Below are positions 6,807 to 14,971 of a DNA stretch of 33,122 bases, piece after piece (position 1 is the stretch's first letter; each line of letters begins with the position of its first letter). This stretch comes from Acidobacteriaceae bacterium (GTDB taxonomy: Bacteria; Acidobacteriota; Terriglobia; Terriglobales; Acidobacteriaceae), in assembly GCA_030038195.1 (NCBI GenBank), contig JASHPJ010000008.1, forward strand, positions 1 to 33,122, written 5' to 3'. The notes beneath the pieces are model-generated. The model made no database searches and was not told where the DNA came from. It saw only the letters and a list, made by a program, of their open reading frames with translations. The translations under genes were made by a program, and so were the position numbers.

Positions 6807-8888
6807 ATGTCTGACTTTTTACTGGAGATCGGGCTGGAAGAGGTTCCGGCCCGGATGATTGCGGGAGCTGAGGCCGAGCTGGGCCGGCGCGTGACGGAGC
6901 TGCTTACGCGCGAGCGGCTCTTGGCCGAGGGCATAAGGGTGACGACCTACTCGACGCCACGACGGCTGGCTGTGCTGGCCAAGGGCGTGCTGGCGCGGCA
7001 GGCGGATACCGAAGAGAAGATGACCGGGCCGTCGTGGAAGGTGGCCTTCAAGGAGGACGCGCCGACGGCGGCTGCCGAAGCCTTTGCAAAAAAGGCGGGA
7101 GTCGCTGTCGAAGCGCTCGAAAAGGTGACCACGCTGAAGGGCGAGTACGTGGGCGCGATGGTGAAGCGTGCTGGGCGTGCGGCGCAAGAGATTTTAGTTG
7201 CCGAGCTGCCCAAGGAAGTGCTCGCGCTTTACTGGGCCAAGAACATGTACTGGCGCGCGGGCAAGCCGGAGCGGTTTGTAAGGCCGGTGCGATGGGTGGT
7301 GGCGCTGCTCGACTCGTCAGTTGTACCGCTGGAGATTGCGGGGATTGCGGCGGGCAATGCGAGCCGCGGGCACCGCGTGTTGCATGGCGAAGCGCCGGTT
7401 GTGATTGCTGCGGCGAGCGAGTACAAAGAGGCGCTGCGTGGGGCGCATGTGGTTGTGGATGTGGCCGAGCGCAGGCACGCGATCCGCAAGGCGCTGGATG
7501 CGGCGACGCGCACGGTGCCCGGTGCGCGCTGGCGCGAGGATGAGCCACTGGTGGAGACCGTTGTGCACCTGACGGAGTGGCCCACGGTGATTCTTGGCAA
7601 CTTTGAGGCCGAGTACCTGGAGCTGCCCGAAGAGGTGCTGGTGACGGTGATGCGCGACCACCAGAAGTACTTTGCGATGGAGGGCGCGGACGGCAAGCTG
7701 GCTCCGTATTTTCTGGCTGTCTTGAACGCGCAGGCGGATGCGGAGAGTGCGGCGATTATCCGGCACGGCAACCAGAGGGTGCTGCGGGCGCGGTTCAAGG
7801 ATGCGCGGTTCTTCTGGGACTTCGATCAGAAGACGCCGCTGGTGGAGCGCGTGGAGAGCCTGAAGCAGGTGACGTTCCAGAAAGAACTGGGCAGCTATCA
7901 CTGGAAGACGGCACAGAACCTGGCAGTGGCCAGTGCCCTGGCGATAGTGTTGCAGAGCGCGGACTACTCTTTCGACGCGGCTGCGCTGTACAAGGCCGTG
8001 GAACTTGCGAAGACCGATCTTACGACCGAGCTGGTGAAAGAGTTTACCGAGCTGCAGGGAATCATCGGTGGGCTCTATGCGCGTGCCCAGGGGCTCGGCG
8101 AGCGCGTGGCGCTGGCGATCTACGAGCAGTACACCCCAGCATCGATGGAAGACGAAATCCCGGTTTCAGTCGAAGGCCAGATTCTTGGCCTTGCCGATCG
8201 GATTCAGACCATCGTTGCGATGTTCGGAATTGGCAATGCGCCGACGGGGTCAAAGGACCCGTTTGCGCTGCGGCGCGCGGCCAATGCAATTGTGAAGATT
8301 CTCGCTGAGTCCGAACTACCGCTTACGCTAAGCGATATGTTGAAGGCGCCTGGCGCTGAGGATGCGAACCAGCAGGTAGCTGCGTTTCTGCGCGAGCGGC
8401 TGCACTTCTACCTCAAGGATGTGCGCGGGTTTGCGTATGACGTGGTGAATGCGGTGCTGGCGGCGGGCGCAGACGACGTGCGCGATGCGATGGCGCGGGC
8501 TGAGGCGCTGACGGCAGTGCGCGGTTCGGACGATTTTGTCGCAATTTCGGTGGCGTTCAAGCGGATCAAGAATATTCTGCGGCAGGCTGAGGAGAAAGGA
8601 TTCGCGGTTGGGTCAGCGGAGGGCGTGATGCTGGCGGCCGAGGCGCAGCAGTTGGCGAGCGCTGCGGCAGCGCTGGCTCCGCGCGTGGCTGAGCTGCGCG
8701 GGCAACGCGCCTATGGCGAAGCGCTGGCGCTGATTGCCACGCTGCGGCCGGCGGTGGATGTGTTCTTCGACAAGGTGATGGTGCTCGATCCGGATGCGGC
8801 GGCGCGCGGAGCGAACCTTGCGCTGATCGCCGATGTGTTGAGCGGATTCTCGGGGATCGCGGATTTCAGCGAGATGGTTACTTCATAA
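6807..8888 (+). CDS. glyS: Glycyl-tRNA synthetase beta subunit
   Basis: The protein has 693 residues, nearly the same as E. coli GlyS (689). It is the tRNA-recognising beta subunit that completes the alpha2-beta2 enzyme with GlyQ. Recognisable blocks are the N terminus SDFLLEIGLEEVPARMI, GPSWKVAF, the segment KNMYWRAGKPERFVRPVRW, the HD-like stretch VMRDHQKYFAM, FKDARFFWDFDQKTPL, and the DPFALRRAANAI motif before the C-terminal anticodon-binding region. The ATG at 6807 follows GAGAAAGAG at a proper distance. It is probably cotranscribed with glyQ, though the 131-nt gap holds inverted repeats. The end is followed by a repeat-rich gap. Confidence 0.95.
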   Translation: MSDFLLEIGLEEVPARMIAGAEAELGRRVTELLTRERLLAEGIRVTTYSTPRRLAVLAKGVLARQADTEEKMTGPSWKVAFKEDAPTAAAEAFAKKAGVAVEALEKVTTLKGEYVGAMVKRAGRAAQEILVAELPKEVLALYWAKNMYWRAGKPERFVRPVRWVVALLDSSVVPLEIAGIAAGNASRGHRVLHGEAPVVIAAASEYKEALRGAHVVVDVAERRHAIRKALDAATRTVPGARWREDEPLVETVVHLTEWPTVILGNFEAEYLELPEEVLVTVMRDHQKYFAMEGADGKLAPYFLAVLNAQADAESAAIIRHGNQRVLRARFKDARFFWDFDQKTPLVERVESLKQVTFQKELGSYHWKTAQNLAVASALAIVLQSADYSFDAAALYKAVELAKTDLTTELVKEFTELQGIIGGLYARAQGLGERVALAIYEQYTPASMEDEIPVSVEGQILGLADRIQTIVAMFGIGNAPTGSKDPFALRRAANAIVKILAESELPLTLSDMLKAPGAEDANQQVAAFLRERLHFYLKDVRGFAYDVVNAVLAAGADDVRDAMARAEALTAVRGSDDFVAISVAFKRIKNILRQAEEKGFAVGSAEGVMLAAEAQQLASAAAALAPRVAELRGQRAYGEALALIATLRPAVDVFFDKVMVLDPDAAARGANLALIADVLSGFSGIADFSEMVTS

Positions 8889-9008
8889 AAAAACGATAGT
8901 ATTTTTGGAATTGCTGTAGACCGAAAGCACGCACCCGAGTGGGTTTTTTAAAGGAAAAGCTGCCTTTCCCGTATCTCAAAAAGTCTACGTGCATTCCGCA
9001 ATGCTCTA

Positions 9009-9120
9009 CAGCGTTTTCGGTTCAAGTCTTTCCAGTTGTTGATGCCATCGAGTGGTTCTTTCTTAAGAAAGAGCCACCTTTCACGATGCCGGCTTGTCAA
9101 CATATGAACCGAAAATGCTC
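9009..9120. repeat. Imperfect palindrome, MITE-like
   Basis: The two halves mirror each other around TTAA at 9063-9066. Outer arms are GCGTTTTCGGTTCA and its near complement TGAACCGAAAATGC (one mismatch). A middle pair is GCCATCG with CGATGCCGG, and the inner arms are GTGGTTCTTTC with GAAAGAGCCAC (one G-T pair). No reading frame is supported. Terminal inverted repeats and the small size suggest a non-autonomous mobile element or a large structured RNA. No target-site duplication is obvious. Confidence 0.6.
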
Positions 9121-9136
9121 TAAAAACTATAAAAGG

Positions 9137-9161
9137 CTGTAGATATTTTTATCCCACCTTA
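9137..9161. repeat. 25-nt direct repeat, left copy
   Basis: A perfect 25-base match (from CTGTAGATATTTTTATCCC to ...CACCTTA) recurs at 10556-10580. Similarity extends about 17 bases further left with a few changes (ACTATAAAAGG versus GCTATAAAGGA). The pair encloses the secreted hydrolase gene. Confidence 0.9.
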
Positions 9162-9203
9162 GAGCAATTTCACAGATGGCGTACTCCATCTCGGATCAGA
9201 AAA

Positions 9204-9279
9204 GCAACCGCAGATCCTTCGACTCCGTCGCGCTTTCCCTCATTGCATGAGGGAAAACACTTGGTCGCTCAGGATGACA
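9204..9279. repeat. Variable-hairpin dispersed repeat, copy 1
   Basis: The left flank GCAACCGCAGATCCTTCGAC and right flank TCGCTCAGGATGACA are shared with copies at 11411-11496 and 16627-16709. Between them lies a hairpin unique to this copy: TTTCCCTCAT (9234-9243), a 3-nt loop and ATGAGGGAAA (9247-9256), a perfect 10-bp stem. Confidence 0.75.
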
Positions 9280-9447
9280 ACGCGATGAAAGAGTACAGCA
9301 ACTCTGAAAATGCTATAGCCACAAAGAACGTGGCGAAGGCGGGGCGCCCGCTTTTGTTCCCGCTCGAAAATTTGTGGCGTATTGCTGGTGGTGGGGATAT
9401 CGCCAGGACAGCCGACTGGAGATCGGCACTACTTATCGTGTGTTGAC

Positions 9448-10488
9448 TCAATTACCGTCGAGGAAGGAGCGGACAGCAGGGTCTAAGGTTGTGGCTTCGC
9501 AACCGGGCGAGAGGTGGCCGCAGTCGCTTTCGAGCACAATCGTCTTTGCGCCGATCCGTTTGGCGAAGTTGAGTGCGGGCTCCGGGCTCACCATGTGATC
9601 CTGCGCAGCGTTGACGACGAGCACGCGGGCCTTGACGCGCCTGGCGGCGTCTTCCATCGATCCGTCGTGGGCTACATCAAGATGGTCGATGGCGTCGAGC
9701 TGTGCGAGCCAGTCGTTGGCGTCGAAGGGGCGGATACCTTTGCTGTGCGCAGCAGCATAGTCGGCGTTGAACTGATCAATGGAGTGGGTATGCAGGTAGT
9801 TGGCCGGCGAAGTGAGGTTAAGCTGCCAGATCAACTCGGCGACAGGCACTACGATGGGCTGCGTGTAGCGGCCCTGTTGCCAGGCAGGGTCAGCTTTCAC
9901 GGCATCCGCGTCAGCGTGGTAGAGGAGCAGGTCGCGGCTGTCGGGGTGCGGCGAGCCGACGATGGGGATGGCCACGTCCATGAAGCCGGGATAGTCGACC
10001 ATCCACTCGAAGGTCTGCTGGCCGCCCATCGAGATGCCCAGGACGGCGTGAAGGTGGGTGAGACCGAGGGTTTCGGTGACGAGACGGTGCTCAGTGTCGA
10101 CCATGTCCTGGATGGTGAAGGCGGGAAAGTCGGGGCCGTGTTGCGTGGCGGAGTTAGAGGGTGACGAAGAGACGCCGTCGCCGAGCGCGTCGACGGCGAT
10201 GACGAAGTATTTTGTGGGATCGACCAATCCATCCGGCTTGATGGAGGCAGCGAGCTGCGCACTGGTTCCGGAGAACCAGGAGGGAAAGAGCACGGCGTTG
10301 GAGCGGGCGGCGTTGAGCGCGCCCCAGGTGCGGTAGCCGAGGCGGCAGTGGTCGATCTGCTGGCCGCTGACGAGCTTGCAGGAGCCGAGGTCTGCGAACT
10401 GCTGCTGGCCCTGTTGCGCGGCGGCGGCGAGCGGCGCGAGGGTGAGGATGGCGAGAAAACCAAGGGCGAAGACGGTGGGTTTTTTCAT
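9448..10488 (-). CDS. Secreted alpha/beta hydrolase, MetX-like fold
   Basis: The protein has 346 residues from the ATG at 10488, which begins a good signal peptide (MKKPTVFALGFLAILTLAP, then LAAAAQ). The remainder resembles the homoserine acetyltransferase (MetX) branch of alpha/beta hydrolases: CRLGYRTWGALNAARSNAVL, the nucleophile elbow GISMGGQQTFEW with Ser153, an acid residue in NAAQDHMVSP and His in CGHLSPG. True MetX is cytoplasmic and has a conserved NVLGGC-GSTGP block; here the matching place reads VDALGDGVSSSP, so it is more likely an exported esterase or acyltransferase of unknown substrate than a methionine enzyme. An upstream ATG at 10527 would spoil the signal peptide. The gene sits between two copies of a 25-nt direct repeat, suggesting acquisition or rearrangement as a unit. 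Confidence 0.82.
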   Translation of the reverse strand: MKKPTVFALGFLAILTLAPLAAAAQQGQQQFADLGSCKLVSGQQIDHCRLGYRTWGALNAARSNAVLFPSWFSGTSAQLAASIKPDGLVDPTKYFVIAVDALGDGVSSSPSNSATQHGPDFPAFTIQDMVDTEHRLVTETLGLTHLHAVLGISMGGQQTFEWMVDYPGFMDVAIPIVGSPHPDSRDLLLYHADADAVKADPAWQQGRYTQPIVVPVAELIWQLNLTSPANYLHTHSIDQFNADYAAAHSKGIRPFDANDWLAQLDAIDHLDVAHDGSMEDAARRVKARVLVVNAAQDHMVSPEPALNFAKRIGAKTIVLESDCGHLSPGCEATTLDPAVRSFLDGN

Positions 10489-10555
10489 GGAGATGAGTGT
10501 ATATGTGCAACGGCATGCTTCGCGCAATTCTGGAGAGATAAAAAGCTATAAAGGA

Positions 10556-10580
10556 CTGTAGATATTTTTATCCCACCTTA
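10556..10580. repeat. 25-nt direct repeat, right copy
   Basis: This is identical over 25 bases to 9137-9161 and in the same orientation. It lies 68 nt beyond the start of the hydrolase gene, on its upstream side. Confidence 0.9.
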
Positions 10581-10597
10581 ACCGTAAAAAACGCGGT

Positions 10598-10700
10598 GGG
10601 GCACCCGGCTAGTACCGTGTCTTCGTGGTTTCGTAATCCAATCCACAAGACTTGGGTGCCCCAGGTCTCTCCGCCACGGCGGAAGACCTGGGATGCCCCT
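10598..10700. repeat. GGGGCACCC-type repeat with nested hairpin
   Basis: GGGGCACCC (10598-10606) is the inverted partner of GGGTGCCCC (10654-10662). The latter runs into a strong hairpin: CCCAGGTCT (10660-10668) with AGACCTGGG (10684-10692), enclosing CCGCC-AC-GGCGG. A related GGGGCACCC stands beside a hairpin at 28793-28843. No open frame is supported. I take it as a dispersed intergenic repeat. Confidence 0.7.
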
Positions 10701-10756
10701 TTTCGTGCTACCGCAGACGTGTGATTCAGAAGCATCGTGCGGGAGAGTGGCGCGTC

Positions 10757-10762
10757 TAAAAT
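10757..10762 (+). promoter_or_regulatory. Putative -10 box of the 203-aa gene
   Basis: TAAAAT lies nine bases before the ATG at 10772, preceded by GTC as at hfq (CTAAAAT in both). A weak GAGAG lies between box and ATG. The message would have a leader of only a few bases. No -35 is clear. Confidence 0.3.
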
Positions 10763-10771
10763 TGATGAGAG

Positions 10772-11383
10772 ATGGCAGACACGCTTTACCTGAGCTTGTG
10801 GTATCCGAACCTGCGCCTGGCGGCGCTGGCGGACAAGCTGACGGCGGTGCTGGGCGCATTTGCGGCGCATGGGGGCGAGGCGCGCGTTTATGCGGTGACG
10901 GTGTGGCCGATTGACTGGAGCGAGTCGCCGGCGCTTCAGCGTGTTTATGGGCATGGTGAGCGCGGCGCGGAGCCGCGCGGGGCTGTAGAAGAGGCGCTGG
11001 AGCTGCTGCATGACGATTACGCATACGAGTTCCAGGTCGGGTGGAACCTGTGGGAGCTGGAGACTGGCGCCGAGTTCGATGACAGGTGGGTTCGGGAGCC
11101 GCGGCTGGTGCGGGTAACGGGCTACGGCCCGCTGTTTGACGAGGGCGCTTACGAGCAGGATGGGCATATCCGCATCGATTTCGGGTCGGACGCGCCGTTT
11201 CTGGAAGAAGACGCGAATCTGCATGCGGTGGGTGCGCGGCACGTGGAAGAAAACGTGCGCCAGCTTGTGGAGCTGACGGCGGCGGTGGAGAAAGGCTCCG
11301 GCGCGACGGCGCGGCTGTTGTGGAGCGAGCTGGGCGAGAGCCTGGCGCAGCGGCTGGCGGCGCGGCTGGGAATGGGGAATTAG
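10772..11383 (+). CDS. Uncharacterised 203-aa protein
   Basis: I do not recognise this protein. It has 203 residues, no signal peptide and no membrane segment, so it is probably cytoplasmic. The N terminus (MADTLYLSLWYPNLRLAALA) and the acidic, tryptophan-rich middle (VTVWPIDWSESP, YEFQVGWNLWELETG) are distinctive. The C-terminal part is helical (VGARHVEENVRQLVELTAAVEK). Third-position GC is strong and the frame is clean, which supports real coding. It is followed by lptC/A on the same strand after a 154-nt gap holding a variable-hairpin repeat, so a link to LPS export is possible but unproven. Confidence 0.75.
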   Translation: MADTLYLSLWYPNLRLAALADKLTAVLGAFAAHGGEARVYAVTVWPIDWSESPALQRVYGHGERGAEPRGAVEEALELLHDDYAYEFQVGWNLWELETGAEFDDRWVREPRLVRVTGYGPLFDEGAYEQDGHIRIDFGSDAPFLEEDANLHAVGARHVEENVRQLVELTAAVEKGSGATARLLWSELGESLAQRLAARLGMGN

Positions 11384-11410
11384 GATGGCGCATGCGGCGT
11401 GCTTGGAAAG

Positions 11411-11496
11411 AACAACCGCAGGTCCCGCCACGGCGGATCTTCGACCTTCGACTGTGTGCGATGCAAAAAGCGCATCGCACTTCGCTCAGGATCACA
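11411..11496. repeat. Variable-hairpin dispersed repeat, copy 2
   Basis: Flanks are AACAACCGCAGGTCC and TTCGCTCAGGATCACA, with a small CCGCC-ACG-GCGG stem and TTCGACT in the left part. The central hairpin GTGCGATGC (11456-11464) with GCATCGCAC (11472-11480) is a perfect 9-bp stem unrelated to those of the other copies. Confidence 0.75.
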
Positions 11497-11537
11497 GCGT
11501 TGTTGTTTTGCGCACTTTTGCGGTGAGGAATTAGCGC

Positions 11538-14018
11538 GTGCGGTTCACCATTGAGCGGATGCGGACGCTGGTGCTGGCCGCGGGCGTTCTGCTCGTGGTG
11601 GCGCTGGGCGTGTTTCTGGTAATTGGCCGGTTTCGCAGCCCGTTCAGCCGGAAGGATATTCCCAAGCGGCTGGGCATTGACATTGAGCAGGAGGCCAACG
11701 GCGTTACCTATACCCAGGCGCACGGCGGACACACGCTGTTCAAGATTCACGCGTCGAAGGTGGTGCAGCTCAAGAACAATCGCGCGCTGCTGCACGACGT
11801 GCAGATCGAGCTATATGGCGCAGACGGCAGCCGCGTGGACCGGATTGCCGGCAGCGAGTTCGAATACGACCAGAAGAGCGGCACGGCCACGGCGGCGGGA
11901 CCGGTGGAGATCACGCTGATGCGGCCGGGCGTGGCGCCGGCGGTTGCGCCCAGGGCCGCGGCGCAGCCGGCTGCCGGCGTCCTGGGAAAGAAGAATCCGT
12001 GGGCGGGCACGGCAGAGGCGGCGGCCAGCGGCGAAATCCACGTAAAGACGAGCGGACTCACCTTCGACCAGCAGACGGGCGTGGCTACGACCGCGCAGCG
12101 CGTGGATTTCTCCATGGCGCAGGGCAGCGGCAGCTCGATGGGCGCAACCTATGACTCGCAGCGCGGGTTCCTTTCGCTGGATCATGCGGTGAATCTGATC
12201 ACGCGGCGCGGCCGCAGTACGGTAGTGATTCACGCGAGCTTTGCAGACTTCGACCGCGACTCCGACGTGTGCGACCTGAACGCGGCGACGGCGGAGTACC
12301 AGAGCGGGCAGGCGACGGCAGCGATGGCCAAGATCCTGTTCCGCGAGGATGGGACGGCGCAGCAGTTGTACGCGATGGGCGGATTCACGCTGGCGACGGC
12401 CACCGGCGGGCATATCGAGGCGCCGCGCGGCACGCTGGACTTCGACGAGCACAACGAGCCGCGTCATGGAAAGCTGGAAGGCGGCGTCACCATGGACTCG
12501 ACGAGCGGCGGACGTGTAGTGCATGGCACGTCGCCGATGGTGGAGCTTGAATTTACGCCTGCCGGCGAGCTGCAGGCTATGCAGATGGACCAGGGCGTGG
12601 AGCTAGCCAGCGAAGAGACAGGGCAGACCACGGTGAAGGGACGGATGGCGCCGGTGCGGATGAGCCGGACATGGCGCTCGCAGTCGGCCGAGGTGGAGTT
12701 TCGTCCGACGCGGCGGACGGGGACCGCCACGGATCGCCGCGGCGATCAGGTTGAGCCGGCCTCGATGCGCGGCGAGGGCGGAGTGACGATTGCGGCGACA
12801 GACCGGCGCGGCGATGAAAATCCGTCGCGCTCCAAGCTCACGGCCGACGCAGTGACGGGCACATTCGGACCTGGTTCCACGCTGACGGCGATGACCGGCG
12901 TGGGACATGCCAGCATGGAGCAGACGTTGGCCACGGGGACACACGAGACGGCGACCGGCGACCGGGTAGAGGCACACTTTACGCAGGCCGACGCGGGAGA
13001 GAAATCGGGCGCGGAGGCCGCCGCGGTGCAGTGGGCGACCCTGGACGGGCATGTGACGCTGGTGGAGCAGCCGGCGCCCAGGCCGGGCGCGCAGCCGTCG
13101 CCGGAGATGCGCGCGACGGCCGCGCACGCGGTGTATGAAGGTGCGGGGATCGCCGCGGATCGCCGCGGCGATCTGCATCTGACCGGCAGCCCGCGAGTGA
13201 CGGATGGAGGGCTGGAACTGACGGCGGTGAAGATCGATGTTGCGCAGGAGTCGGGCGACGCCTCGGCGCATGGCGACGTGAAGGCCACGTGGATGAATGC
13301 CGGTGGGCAGGCGGGTGCGCGCCAGGCCGGGATGACGCTGGGCGGGCAGGGCCCGGTGCATGTGGTGGCCGACGCGGCGGAGCTGCTCGCCGCGACGAAC
13401 GCGACCGGCGAGGCTGTCTTTACCGGGAACGCGCGGCTGTGGCAGCAGGCGAACTCCGTGGCTGCGCCGAGGATCGAGATTGACCGTGGCAAGCAGACGC
13501 TCAATGCGCAGACTACGGACCGCGCGAATCCGGTGCGCGCGGTGCTGGTGAGCGCAGGCAGGACGCCGGGCGCCGCGCTCGCCGCGGCGAGCGGGCCGTC
13601 GGTGATTCGCGTGCGCGGAGGCGGCCTGTGGTACTCGGATGCGGAGCGCAAGGCGGTGATGCACGGCGGTGTGCTGGGCGCGGTGACGGCGGAGACGGGC
13701 ACGGGAACGACGGTATCGAACGATGTGGAGCTGGAGCTGTCGCCGGCCGGCGGACAGGCGCAGGTGGAACGGCTGACGGCGACCGGCCACGTGGTGGTGA
13801 GCTCGCAGGGCCGGCGCGGAACGGGCGAGCGGCTGGTGTATAGCGAAGCCGACGGCAGCTACGTGCTGACCGGCACGCCGGCAGTGCCGCCCAGGCTGAC
13901 CGATCCCGAGCATGGAACGGTAACCGGCCAGGCTTTGATTTTCCATAGCCACGATGATAGCGTCAGTATCGAAGGCGGCCCCGAAGAGACGCAGACGGTA
14001 ACGACCGCGCCGAGGTAA
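11538..14018 (+). CDS. lptC: LPS export protein, LptC plus LptA/OstA-like regions
   Basis: The protein has 826 residues, about four times the length of LptC. A single membrane anchor spans residues 9-31, and the rest should lie in the periplasm. Residues about 40-130 fit LptC (GIDIEQEANGVTYTQAHGG, FKIHASKVVQL, AGSEFEYDQKSGTATAAGPVEI). Later segments repeat OstA/LptA-type motifs (GEAVFTGNARLWQQ, ATGHVVVSSQGRRGTGERLVY, YVLTGTPAVPPRL), suggesting a fused periplasmic beta-jellyroll bridge that moves LPS from LptB2FG towards LptD. GTG 11538 is chosen because GAGGAA lies eight bases before it. The sequence ATDRRGD or close variants occurs three times, encoded by palindromic DNA (12732-12747, 13158-13173). 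lptB follows 24 nt downstream. Confidence 0.82.
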   Translation: MRFTIERMRTLVLAAGVLLVVALGVFLVIGRFRSPFSRKDIPKRLGIDIEQEANGVTYTQAHGGHTLFKIHASKVVQLKNNRALLHDVQIELYGADGSRVDRIAGSEFEYDQKSGTATAAGPVEITLMRPGVAPAVAPRAAAQPAAGVLGKKNPWAGTAEAAASGEIHVKTSGLTFDQQTGVATTAQRVDFSMAQGSGSSMGATYDSQRGFLSLDHAVNLITRRGRSTVVIHASFADFDRDSDVCDLNAATAEYQSGQATAAMAKILFREDGTAQQLYAMGGFTLATATGGHIEAPRGTLDFDEHNEPRHGKLEGGVTMDSTSGGRVVHGTSPMVELEFTPAGELQAMQMDQGVELASEETGQTTVKGRMAPVRMSRTWRSQSAEVEFRPTRRTGTATDRRGDQVEPASMRGEGGVTIAATDRRGDENPSRSKLTADAVTGTFGPGSTLTAMTGVGHASMEQTLATGTHETATGDRVEAHFTQADAGEKSGAEAAAVQWATLDGHVTLVEQPAPRPGAQPSPEMRATAAHAVYEGAGIAADRRGDLHLTGSPRVTDGGLELTAVKIDVAQESGDASAHGDVKATWMNAGGQAGARQAGMTLGGQGPVHVVADAAELLAATNATGEAVFTGNARLWQQANSVAAPRIEIDRGKQTLNAQTTDRANPVRAVLVSAGRTPGAALAAASGPSVIRVRGGGLWYSDAERKAVMHGGVLGAVTAETGTGTTVSNDVELELSPAGGQAQVERLTATGHVVVSSQGRRGTGERLVYSEADGSYVLTGTPAVPPRLTDPEHGTVTGQALIFHSHDDSVSIEGGPEETQTVTTAPR
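12732..12747. repeat. Palindrome inside lptC/A, copy 1
   Basis: GATCGCCGCGGCGATC is a perfect 16-bp palindrome read in frame as part of ATDRRGD. The same 16 bases occur at 13158-13173. A degraded version (GACCGGCGCGGCGATG) lies near 12800, also in frame. Confidence 0.85.
13148..13173. repeat. Palindrome inside lptC/A, copy 2
   Basis: The perfect palindrome GATCGCCGCGGCGATC at 13158-13173 is preceded directly by a partial tandem copy, GATCGCCGCG, at 13148-13157. It stays in frame (IAADRRGD). Confidence 0.85.
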
Positions 14019-14042
14019 GGCAGAAGCGGGTCAAAGACTTTC

Positions 14043-14771
14043 ATGGAGACACTTGCAGCCGAGGGAATCGGCAAGAGCTACAAGGGACGGCAGGTTGTCC
14101 GCAGCGTGAACCTGAAGATCTCCCGCGGCGAGGTGGTGGGGCTGCTGGGACCGAACGGCGCCGGCAAAACGACGAGCTTTTACATGATTGTGGGGCTGGT
14201 GGCGCCGGAGACCGGCCGGGTGACGGTGGACGAGACCGAGATTACGCGCGTGCCCATGTATCTGCGCGCGCGCAACTTCGGCATCAGCTACCTGCCGCAG
14301 GAGCCGTCGGTGTTTCGCAAGCTGACGGTGGAAGAGAATATCCTGGCCGTGCTGGAGGCGCAGCCGCTGAACAACCGCGAGCGGCGGACGCGCGCCGACC
14401 GGCTGATTCACCAGTTGAATCTTGGGCACATCCGCACCACGCGCGGCTACGCGCTCTCAGGCGGCGAACGGCGGCGGGTGGAGATTGCCAGGGCGCTGTG
14501 CATCCAGCCGAATTTCATCCTGCTCGACGAGCCTTTCAGCGGGATCGATCCGATTGCGGTGCTGGAGCTGCAGAAGATCATCTTCGACCTGAAGGCAGGC
14601 GGGATCGGGGTTCTGATTACGGACCATAATGTGCGCGAGACGCTGAGCGTAACCGACCGGGCGTACATTATTGCGGAGGGCAAGATCTTTCGCCAGGGAA
14701 CGCCGCACGAACTGGGCAACGATGTGGAGGTGCGACGCGTCTATCTGGGCGAGGGTTTTTCACTGGGATGA
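14043..14771 (+). CDS. lptB: LPS export ABC transporter ATPase LptB
   Basis: The protein has 242 residues, the normal LptB size. It is the cytoplasmic ATPase that drives LPS extraction with LptF and LptG, which are not in this window. All motifs are present: Walker [11 protein letters not shown]-loop [17 protein letters not shown], signature [15 protein letters not shown], Walker [14 protein letters not shown] and the switch His in [10 protein letters not shown]. LptB-specific sequence ([26 protein letters not shown]) separates it from amino-acid transporter ATPases. It sits 24 nt after lptC/A and before rpoN, the classical lptA-lptB-rpoN order of Proteobacteria. Confidence 0.96.
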   Translation: METLAAEGIGKSYKGRQVVRSVNLKISRGEVVGLLGPNGAGKTTSFYMIVGLVAPETGRVTVDETEITRVPMYLRARNFGISYLPQEPSVFRKLTVEENILAVLEAQPLNNRERRTRADRLIHQLNLGHIRTTRGYALSGGERRRVEIARALCIQPNFILLDEPFSGIDPIAVLELQKIIFDLKAGGIGVLITDHNVRETLSVTDRAYIIAEGKIFRQGTPHELGNDVEVRRVYLGEGFSLG

Positions 14772-14892
14772 GAGCCGGTGCGTGACGCGGAGCAAACCAG
14801 CGCAGGCGAAGGGCATCCAATGGAAAACGAGGCAGATATTCCCAAATGGACGATTGCCCAAACCAGGACGCATGACCGAAACGAGTGATTGG

Positions 14893-14920
14893 AAGCGAAG
14901 CATTTTTCGCTTTAAGCTTT
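14893..14920 (+). terminator. Possible weak terminator between lptB and rpoN
   Basis: A 7-bp stem AAGCGAA (14893-14899) with TTCGCTT (14906-14912) and a 6-nt loop is followed by TAAGCTTTT. The stem is short and AT-rich and the T-tract is interrupted, so it may be an attenuator or meaningless. Confidence 0.3.
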
Positions 14921-14971
14921 TCTCACGCAATTACACTCAGAACAGGTCCAAACGGGGAACGAGTTCCATTT

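Larger units (their letters stand above)
8889..9447. other. Repeat-rich gap without a gene
   Basis: This 559-nt stretch has lower GC than its neighbours and no supported gene. In order it holds: a weak hairpin ACCC-GAGT-GGGT followed by TTTTTT (8936-8950), a possible glyS terminator; an imperfect palindrome at 9009-9120; the first copy of a 25-nt direct repeat (9137-9161); a variable-hairpin repeat (9204-9279); a GC-rich GGGGCGCCCGC motif near 9340; and a GCCGA-CTGGAGA-TCGGC hairpin near 9410. Small open frames over these repeats are judged non-coding. Confidence 0.7.

Noticed and set aside
8939..9446. Two frames of 67 codons in the gap after glyS
   Set aside because: They run across palindromes and dispersed repeats and show no codon bias or motif.
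9448..10488. Calling the hydrolase MetX (homoserine O-acetyltransferase)
   Set aside because: A signal peptide is present and the conserved NVLGGC-GSTGP block is replaced.
12603..13952. A 449-codon antisense frame inside lptC/A
   Set aside because: A shadow of a high-GC gene; the sense strand has clear OstA-like motifs and the antisense protein is rich in R, H and A without a fold I know.
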